Shown piece after piece: positions 57,287 to 64,000 of a stretch of 64,000 nt of DNA. Below the pieces are notes generated by a model. It made no database searches and was not told the DNA's origin. It was given only the letters and a program-made list of their open reading frames with translations. Position numbers and translations under genes: made by a program. Numbering within the stretch: position 1 is the stretch's first letter; each line of letters opens with the position of its first letter. The DNA is from Siphonodentalium dalli (lineage: Eukaryota > Mollusca > Scaphopoda > Gadilida > Siphonodentaliidae): contig CP136068.1 of the NCBI GenBank assembly GCA_032622095.1, positions 116,547,509 to 116,611,508 of the forward strand, read 5' to 3'.

Positions 57287-58778
57287 TTAACAAGATGACG
57301 CACTTTTTTGGTCGTCACAGAGAACTTTTTTTAACTGCTTTAGTTTGGCCTTATCTCGACCAGCGTTCTGGCAGAGTTCCTCAAGGCTCCGATCAATATA
57401 GTCCCGACGCTTATCGTCCTCTCCGCAATCTAAGTCCGACAGATCTCCGATGTTCGCGGGAAGAGACAAGCCCTGTAGCGAACCCTGCACAAGAGGACTC
57501 CGCTCGAACGAACCTGCATTTATCCTCGGCAAATCATTCAGAAGTCGCTGTAGATTCTCAATACTTTCACTCGTTGTGTCCTCATATGCCATTTCACTCG
57601 GGGGAACCAGTTTGATCTGGTTTGGTCCAGTTCTTATAACAGCACTAACATTTGGCGGTGATGAAGAGTGTGACCTTGACACATCTTCTAAGTTAAATCT
57701 TTCTGGCTCATGTTCGCTACTGTAACCTGAACTCTTATCGTAACAGAGTCTTGATCCGTTCACAGAAACGTTCTCGCCATTTTGACTCCCGAATGGGGTG
57801 TCCATAATGTCTCTCGACAGACTAGAATCCTTATTATTAACGGTCGATGGTCCATAATTAAATAAATTCCGTAGGTTCAATGGACTCATCGGAGGAGGTA
57901 TTTCTATAGGATTTGATAAAGGATTATGTATTTTCTCAGCAGTGCTACTGTATCCAGAACTTATCGATGCAGCACTTGAATTGTTGAAACTTTTGTCATT
58001 ACATTTTTTCCCCAGTAAGTATTGACTGAAATTACCTAAAGTTGGTTTACGATTGTCTCTAAGACTAGGACTGTTATACGATATTGAACTGTGATCTGAC
58101 GTATGCCCGCTCTGACAGACAGGATCTTCAGTTCCGATACTGAGGATATCCTCGGAAGCACACGTCGAGGGAGACAGCTGCATCGTGAAATCATCCGGAG
58201 AGGGTGAAAGGTCTATAGTAGCTTTGTCGATCTCCCTCATGAGATGATCAAGGTTTTTGATTTTAACAATTTTAGATTTAGGAGGAGATGGAAGATTTTG
58301 TTGCCATAGAAACGGTCTGATTGGAGGTTGAGCATTAATTGTGAAGTCATATCCACTGAATTTCCGCGGAGGAGATGGCGAATGACGATCGCCAGAGAAA
58401 CTTTCTGGATACATAAAATCGAAGCTGTCTGATGGAGGAAGATGGCTCAACACCTCAGAAACGCCATCGCAACACTCAATTTCATTTTCTCCCAGAATTT
58501 CACGAACTTCTGCACCTTCGAGATCGCTATCATCATTATCGTCATCGTCGTTATCATCGTACATATAAGGTCCGAATGTATCCGATGCTGTTGTACTGCC
58601 GCTCTGTGCAGTGGATGTGCTTCCACTTTTTTCATCGGAGGATCGTCGTCCATTTTTTAGAATTCCTTTCTCTGGGCGTGAATTATCGCTTGACACGATG
58701 ACAGGCGGAGGGGGCAGGTCTCCAATGTCAGACTCACTCTCACTTGAAAACTTCTTCTTACCAATAAATTTCCCAGAT
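57287..58778 (-). CDS. Single-pass membrane protein, last exon: cytoplasmic tail (496 aa)
   Basis: The exon follows the acceptor TTTTCTCTTTTCAG and runs open to TAA at 57,287-57,289. Its first base completes a Lys codon from the previous exon (phase 2). The start SGKFIGKKKF is basic; then come a Ser/Glu stretch, a proline motif DLPPPPVIV, RPEKGILKNGRR and a Ser/Thr-rich segment. An acidic DDNDDDDNDD block, many SP/PP motifs, two SSGYSS sites and a probable C-terminal helix (about the last 45 residues, Lys/Leu-rich) follow. It looks intrinsically disordered, with adaptor or kinase sites and two leucine-rich short helices (LDHLMREID; IENLQRLLNDL). Size and composition are those of a signalling tail of an adhesion or guidance receptor. 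I could not assign a family. The GTG-initiated 469-codon frame inside is only part of this exon. Confidence 0.88.
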
Positions 58779-58890
58779 CTGAAAAGAGAAAATAGTTACA
58801 TTACATCAAATAATGTCAAATTTTGCAAAGATATCCTCAACAGAGATGGACATTTTTAGCTGAACAATTCTGATACAATCAATATATCTA

Positions 58891-59260
58891 TTAACCCTTT
58901 ACCCAACAGAAGGGCCCTGTGCCAATGCATTCTCTTATATATGCAAGTCGACCATAGGTCGCCTCGCATATATAAGAGAATGCATTGGCTTAACACATTA
59001 AAAATTATAAAATTGTTAAAGAATGTAAGAAAAAATGGTAAAAAGTGTTAAAAACATATTTTTTTTAGGCCAATGGTCGACTCGCATATATAAGAGAATG
59101 CATTGGCACAGGGCATAACTGTAACTATCACAATGTGGTCAAGGAGCCGGTTCCAATGATATCCATATTTGTATGGTTTTATTGAGACATACCGAAGATA
59201 TTTTAGGCTGTTGAAGCTTTATTTGGCCGGTTTTGGCCGGTTTGTTGGGTAAAGGGTTAA
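58891..59260. mobile_element. TTAA-flanked MITE, family 5, in receptor intron
   Basis: TTAACCCTTTACCCAACAGA ... TTTGTTGGGTAAAGGGTTAA with TTAA at both ends. Complete hairpin at 58,922-58,988; a deleted half-hairpin at about 59,068. Confidence 0.92.
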
Positions 59261-59395
59261 AATGTCTAATGTCCATATTGACATCATACGCATACAAGTA
59301 AGAAGAACTGTAAAAAGTACTTAATAAAATAGCCAGTGTCAGATATTAATTTGTGAAAAAGACAATTTGTCAATGCCTTAGGTTTCATTACCTTT

Positions 59396-59696
59396 TAACC
59401 CTTTACCCAACAAAACGGCCAAAACCGGCCAAATAAAGCTTCAACATCTTAAATATCTTCGGTCTGTCTCAATAGAACCATAGACATATGGATATCATTG
59501 GAACCGGCACCTTGACCACATTGTGATAGTTACAGTTATGCCCTGTGCCAATGAATTCTCTTATATATGCGAGTCGCAAATGTTTTTTCTTACATTCTTT
59601 AACAATTTTTAATGTGTTAAGCCAATGCATTCTCTTATATATGCGAGGCGACCGATGGTCGACTCGCAGGGCCCTTCTGTTGGGTAAAGGGTTAAG
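59396..59696. mobile_element. TTAA-flanked MITE, family 5, inverted neighbour
   Basis: TTAACCCTTTACCCAACAAA ... CTGTTGGGTAAAGGGTTAA. Its internal order is the reverse of 58,891-59,260, so the two lie head to head with about 135 bp between. Confidence 0.9.
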
Positions 59697-60203
59697 AAAC
59701 CTCAAATGATTATTTCTCAGAGAATGCATAATATATTATGATTCTCAGATGTTTGGCTGTTATGAACGATTCTTTTTTCCGCTATGTTTATAATAGTGTC
59801 CTGCGAATCTGGGGATTTTACCTCAAATCGAATCTCGACATTTGACAATCGAATCGGGTTGTATGCGTTAATTCTATTTCCTCTTTAATTTTGGTAATTT
59901 TGTCTATCAAATTTAAAGTCATTGGTGACATTGGCCCCTACTAGGGCCTACTTGTTGCAATTTTTGGTTTGCAAAGCATTGTATATATATTTTCTAAAAG
60001 CCACACATCTATGTTAGCACATTAGTGCTTAAGTTCTTTTGTGACTGCAGGGGTATTTTGTTGTGTGCTGTTTGAATGACACCTGAAGCAAACAAAATAT
60101 TTTGTTTGGCTTTACATGCTGAAAGAAACTTCAAAAGAAAACAACATGGTTACTTTACGACATGCAATGGCTTCACAATTCACAGAAACAATATGGTACT
60201 CAC

Positions 60204-60311
60204 TTATAGGAAGGCATATTCCCAAAGCTGATAATCTTGTTCTCATTCTCAATATAAAGTTCTTGATTCTTCATTTTACATTTCTTCATTTTCTTTCGAG
60301 GCATACGTCTC
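60204..60311 (-). CDS. Single-pass membrane protein, juxtamembrane exon (36 aa)
   Basis: A 108-base exon between the acceptor TTATTATAG and the donor GTGAGT. It completes Arg from the previous exon and continues RRMPRKKMKKCKMKNQ, a strongly basic stretch right after the membrane helix that fits the cytoplasmic stop-transfer signal. It then reads to about SFGNMPSY. It enters and leaves in phase 2, matching both neighbours, so it could be skipped without shifting the frame: an alternative cassette is possible. No stop in the joined frame. Confidence 0.8.
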
Positions 60312-60617
60312 CTATAATAATGCAAATCAATGTTTTACATAGATCTAAAGCTTCCGTGAATCCAATAAAAATAAGGATATCGTATCGGAGGGACAAGTTA
60401 AACAATGTTTATACATCTAGCTCAACAGGGGGTAGAATTTATATTTCGGCGGAAAAAGTTAACGAAAATAAAATAAATGAGTTATAGAACTATGAGCTGG
60501 TTAAAGTTCCATATTGTTAGAATTTAGAAAATAGTTCGGGAAACTATACAGACATCCAAGTCTGAGTTGTATACGCCGGAAACTATATAAAACTTGTTAG
60601 GAAGAGTTAGATCATAT

Positions 60618-61212
60618 TTAACAAGAGGTGTGCACTCAAGTGCTAGTATACCCCCACCGTGGCAAATTCAACCCGCATTATCCGTAAACCCCAACAAAAA
60701 AGATTTTTACTTTAAAGAAAAATTCGGACTAATAATATCGATATGGTGTCACAAGAAGCTTGTACAGAAAAAATTATTCAAATTGGTTCATATTTGTTAA
60801 AGTTATTAAGTCGGACAGAATTTTCTAAGTCAAAATAAGTCGAAAATGAAGTGTAATATTACGAAAAACAGTCTGAGCCAATCCCTAGCCGCATCATGTA
60901 GAGAGGGTATAGTGAGCAGCATGTATACCAAAAATTATTTAAATCGGTTCATATTTGTTAAAGTTATTAAGTCGGACAGAAATGAGGCGTAACTTTAAAA
61001 AAAAAAGTCGGACACAATTAGCATCATGCGGAGAGGCAGACCTAAAAAGATTGCATACACAAAATTATTGAAATCGGTTCATAGTTGTTCGAGTTATGAG
61101 GTCAGACGGACGGACGGATGGACGCTAAGATGAACGGAGGGAGAAAGCGTGACAGACGGACGCAGTCAATCCAGTATACCCCCCATTTTCTTCGAAAGTG
61201 GGGGTATAAAAA
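60618..61212 (+). repeat. Dispersed element with TATACCCCC/GGGGGTATA ends in receptor intron
   Basis: AACAAGAGGTGTGCACTC then GTATACCCCCAC at the left and GTGGGGGTATA at the right. Inside, AAATcGGTTCATAgTTGTT..GTTATtAaGTCGGACAG recurs about three times, ending in a GGACGGACGGATGGAC tag. The head AACAAGAGGTG also starts the 63.5-kb array. Confidence 0.75.
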
Positions 61213-61243
61213 TAACATAATACCTCTTATCACTAATACTGAC

Positions 61244-61340
61244 CTATAACAGAGAAGAGCAAATGTAAGGATAAGGATAACTCCCCCGATCACAGACGCC
61301 AGGATTATAATGAGCCACATGGTACTGAGGCCACCGACCC
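61244..61340 (-). CDS. Single-pass membrane protein, transmembrane exon (32 aa)
   Basis: A 97-base exon between the acceptor TTGATTTCAG and the donor GTCAGT. After a short VGGLSTM lead it encodes a helix of about 24 hydrophobic residues (WLIIILASVIGGVILILTFA, then LLCY), and the shared Arg codon is split into the next exon. It enters in phase 1, typical after extracellular immunoglobulin or fibronectin III modules, and leaves in phase 2, which fits the basic exon at 60,311. The extracellular exons were not found up to base 64,000, so the gene is cut by the window. Confidence 0.85.
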
Positions 61341-61407
61341 CTGAAATCAAGAAAGATTATTAATGTGAGGTGCAAGAAAGGATCGTCATCAAACCACTGA
61401 GTTGTTT

Positions 61408-61860
61408 TAACCCTTTCAGTGCCAAGTCCAATTTTTGTATCAACCCATATACCCTGTGCCAATGCATTCTCTTATATATGCGAGTCGACCATAGGTCGCC
61501 TCGCATATATAAGAGAATGCATTGGCCTAACAATTTTTCATCATTTGTTATTATTTTTTACAATTTTAATAATTATTTCTTATATTCTTTAACAGACTTA
61601 TTTTGTAGGTTTAGTGCCAGGGAATCTTATGTTTTTCATGGGCATCAAAATTATTACTATGAATACTTGGTGATAGTTTTGAGTTATAACATGTCCCTAA
61701 GGTTTTATCCAGTTTGTTTTTAAATTTGCTATAGCATGCTTAAGCATACCCAAAAAAATCTTTAAAAAAAATAAAAATAATTTTTTATTTGTTTTAGGGC
61801 CGATTTTACAGACCGTAAATTAGGGCCGATGAGATCGGCCCCTGGCACTGAAAGGGTTAA
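61408..61860. mobile_element. TTAA-flanked MITE, family 6 (CCCTTTCAGTGCCA), with hairpin module
   Basis: TTAACCCTTTCAGTGCCAAG at the left and CCTGGCACTGAAAGGGTTAA at the right. The hairpin at 61,459-61,526 is of the same design as in families 4 and 5. It lies just upstream of the transmembrane exon, inside the gene. Confidence 0.9.
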
Positions 61861-61984
61861 TTGTCTTAAGGCTAATTGTGGAAAATATTACTTCATTTTC
61901 ACACCCCATGGACCCTATTTTGGTCCACTTCCTTTTTTGTTATTTGGATAATTTTTTATGTAAACTTTTTTATCATGCCATAAA

Positions 61985-62232
61985 CCTTCCATGAATGGAG
62001 TTTCCTGAAATGTTGCGAAAACCCTATGCCAATGCATTCTCTTATATATGCAAGTGTTCCATAGGGAGCCTCGCATATATAAGAGAAAGCATTGGCCTAA
62101 AAATATCTACCTGGACCTTGTAAGCCAGTGCATTCCCTTAAAAATACGAGGCTCCCTATGGGAGACAGAGAATGCACTGGCACAGAATCTTTAATACTGC
62201 ACCAGCACAGCTCATGTCAAGAAAGGGTCAAC
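61985..62232. mobile_element. TTAA-type MITE, family 4, copy
   Basis: AACCTTCCATGAATGGAGTT at the left and CTCATGTCAAGAAAGGGTCAA at the right. Two hairpins (62,029-62,096 and 62,124-62,180). The TTAA ends have decayed. Confidence 0.75.
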
Positions 62233-62399
62233 CTTGAAATTACATTGAAATGATCCATTAATAAGTCTATTTTGCTATAATTGGGCAGTAATTTAAATCA
62301 CCTTGTATTGAATAAGGTAGGATACTGCTTCAATTTCTAGACCTGACCATGACTGTTTGTAAGAATAAAAAATAAATACAAAATTAGCCTACCCTAATT

Positions 62400-63530
62400 T
62401 TCCATAAAAGTTTAAACGGACATGGCTCATTCGAACCTCCAAATTTTTTCTACGTAATTTGGAGCGACGGATACGATAGGTCGATAAATAAATGAACTAC
62501 TGATATACGGCTTCATATGCCCTGAAAAACACTTGCCAAAGTCACAGCCATTTTTCAGCAGTTTTCAACTTTTTGCCAGATTTCAGACAAACGCTCTTTA
62601 TTGCTACCATATCAGGAATAGACTACAACGGAACGCTCTTTTCTGTTCCATGTAGTGAAAATGGCTGTTTTGTGTTTGGGACCCAAACACTGTGTTCACA
62701 GTTGTATTTTTCATTACTTCAATGCGTCGTTTTGGGTTACAGAAGGCTCGTAGAAAGGCCGTTAAGATATCTATCGACTTATTTCGATACTGAGATAAAT
62801 TCAAAAGTGAATAATATTATGTGTATTTTGGAACGCAAACCGCCATGTGGCTTTAATGAGAATTTAGTAATGTATTTATATTGACCTAAATTACCAAATT
62901 CCATGAAGTTGAAAGTTGTCAACTTGAAGTTTTATAAATTTTCAACGAGACTTTAGACATGATTTGGAGATACTTAAAATGGGACCAAAGCACAATTTAC
63001 AAAGGGTAATCTAGTTTCAGGATCCAGACTTAACCTCCTCACTGCTAAATGACGTTATGACGTCGTGTGCTGGGCTATTGACGTTATTGCCATTTTCCAA
63101 TGGGAAACTATAACGGGAATACCACAAGAACCATAAAACTGACTCAGTTGAAAGGCTATTATCGTTCACAATCGTGGAACATCATACACTGTTTGAAACT
63201 TCGAGATACAGTTATTCCGTTGCACCAATCTCTGAGTTCTAGTTATGTATAATGGCGGACGTCATAGCAGCGAAGAGATTAACAAAGCGAACGCTGGGTA
63301 ATTTTTTCAATATGGGTACCTCTAGTTTTTGGGATAAGAAGAATGGATGTGTAGGTCGGGGATATTGTGCAGTTTTGAAAGACACGGACATATCGGATTA
63401 TTATTACAATGATTGCAATGAATATTGTAACAGTAACAGCATGGTAGTGTCATGAATGTGAGATGAATGAACAGTATCCCTTTTGACTCCTTTCTATTCG
63501 CATGAACAAGTTGATAAGGCCAAATAAAAA
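62400..63530. other. No supported gene (intron or upstream region of the membrane protein gene)
   Basis: No extracellular-domain exon recognised on the minus strand. The boxes CGCTCTTTATTGcTACCATATCAGGAA near 62,592 and AACCGCCATGTGGCTTTAA near 62,837 resemble a distant inverted relative of the family 1 MITE. The plus-strand ORFs (62573-62884; 63252-63455) show no known domain. Confidence 0.45.
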
Positions 63531-63532
63531 TA

Positions 63533-64000
63533 ACAAGAGGTGGCATCAGAGATGCTGTGTCTCGTTTTCGGTGGCTACCGCAAATTGGTGTGCATCAGTA
63601 TCGGTAGACTAATTAATAGGTAATATCGAAAAATGACTAATTAAGGGCCATAACTCCATCAAATTGTATCGGGCCAGGCTGGTTTTCGAACTCGTCCGAA
63701 ATATTCTTGGCAAGTATGTCTATTCCAAATTTTAAACAAATCGGAGGACGTTTGTTGAAGTTATCGCGCTAACAAGCTAAAAATTCACGAAAAATGACTA
63801 ATTAAGGGCCATAACTCTATCAAATTTTATTGGGCCAGGCTGGTTTTCGAACTCGTCCAGGATATTATTGGAAGACACTTATATACCAAATTTTAGTTGA
63901 ATCGGATGACGTTTGTTGAAGTTATCGCGCTAACGAGCTCAAAATTCGTACAAAATGACTACTTAAGGACCATAACTCTATCAAATTTTATCGGACCGGG
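63533..64000 (+). repeat. 161-bp tandem repeat, running off the window
   Basis: AATGACTAATTAAGGGCCAT recurs at 63,632, 63,793 and 63,954 (exactly 161 apart). Each unit contains GGGCCAGGCTGGTTTTCGAA, ACTCGTCC, TCGGATGACGTTTGTTGAAG and TTATCGCGCTAAC. The array starts after AACAAGAGGTGGCATCAGAG. Confidence 0.95.

Noticed and set aside
58432-58859. Plus-strand ORFs over the receptor tail
   Set aside because: Antisense shadows of the 496-residue tail exon, which has consistent splice phases.
61102-61350. 82-codon ORF taken whole
   Set aside because: Only 61,244-61,340 is exon; beyond the GTCAGT donor the frame runs into intron and repeat sequence.
1-64000. tRNA or rRNA genes
   Set aside because: No T-arm/anticodon-arm combination or rRNA-like conserved stretch was noticed on either strand; a covariance-model scan would be needed to exclude them fully.

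Overview
The window reads as animal nuclear DNA, most likely from a lophotrochozoan invertebrate such as a mollusc. That placement is an inference from three things. Two genes are split by GT-AG introns, one of them encoding a fibrinogen-related protein. The DNA is AT-rich and crowded with small palindromic transposons and satellites. Several repeats end in ACAG/GGAC-type tags, which I associate with mollusc genomes. No bacterial operon, rRNA, tRNA or CRISPR array was found.

Layout. 0-2 kb: a palindrome and a decayed non-LTR retrotransposon (minus strand). 2-12.6 kb: no convincing gene; several duplicated blocks, a 59-bp minisatellite and short palindromes. 12.6-13.4 kb: two TTAA-flanked MITEs. 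13.66-17.3 kb: a 3.6-kb satellite with a 31-bp unit. 17,396-26,320: an 8.9-kb almost perfect palindrome flanked by a 6-bp target duplication; each arm carries a small C2H2 zinc-finger gene pair reading away from the axis, and the axis is itself a palindromic MITE filled with CGG/CCG triplets. 26.3-31.6 kb: repeats, including a tandem array with alternating 150-bp units.

31,700-33,830 holds the last two recognised exons of a secreted fibrinogen-related protein gene (plus strand). 34-50.7 kb is repeat-dominated: foldback and inverted elements, tandem repeats and poly-G/poly-C tracts. 57,287-61,340 holds the last three exons of a single-pass membrane protein (minus strand); its extracellular part must lie beyond base 64,000. 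Its introns and 3' flank are loaded with TTAA-flanked MITEs that share one internal hairpin module.

The two host genes show no functional link. The most unusual object is the 8.9-kb palindromic element. Its AG...CT ends and 6-bp duplication recall Maverick/Polinton elements, but no Polinton core gene is visible, and a diverged copy of the unfilled target lies in the same window at about 13,524. The second theme is the number of TTAA-flanked non-autonomous elements of several families, including one nested in another. Exon limits, repeat families and reading frames were worked out by eye from the sequence; no alignments or searches were run.
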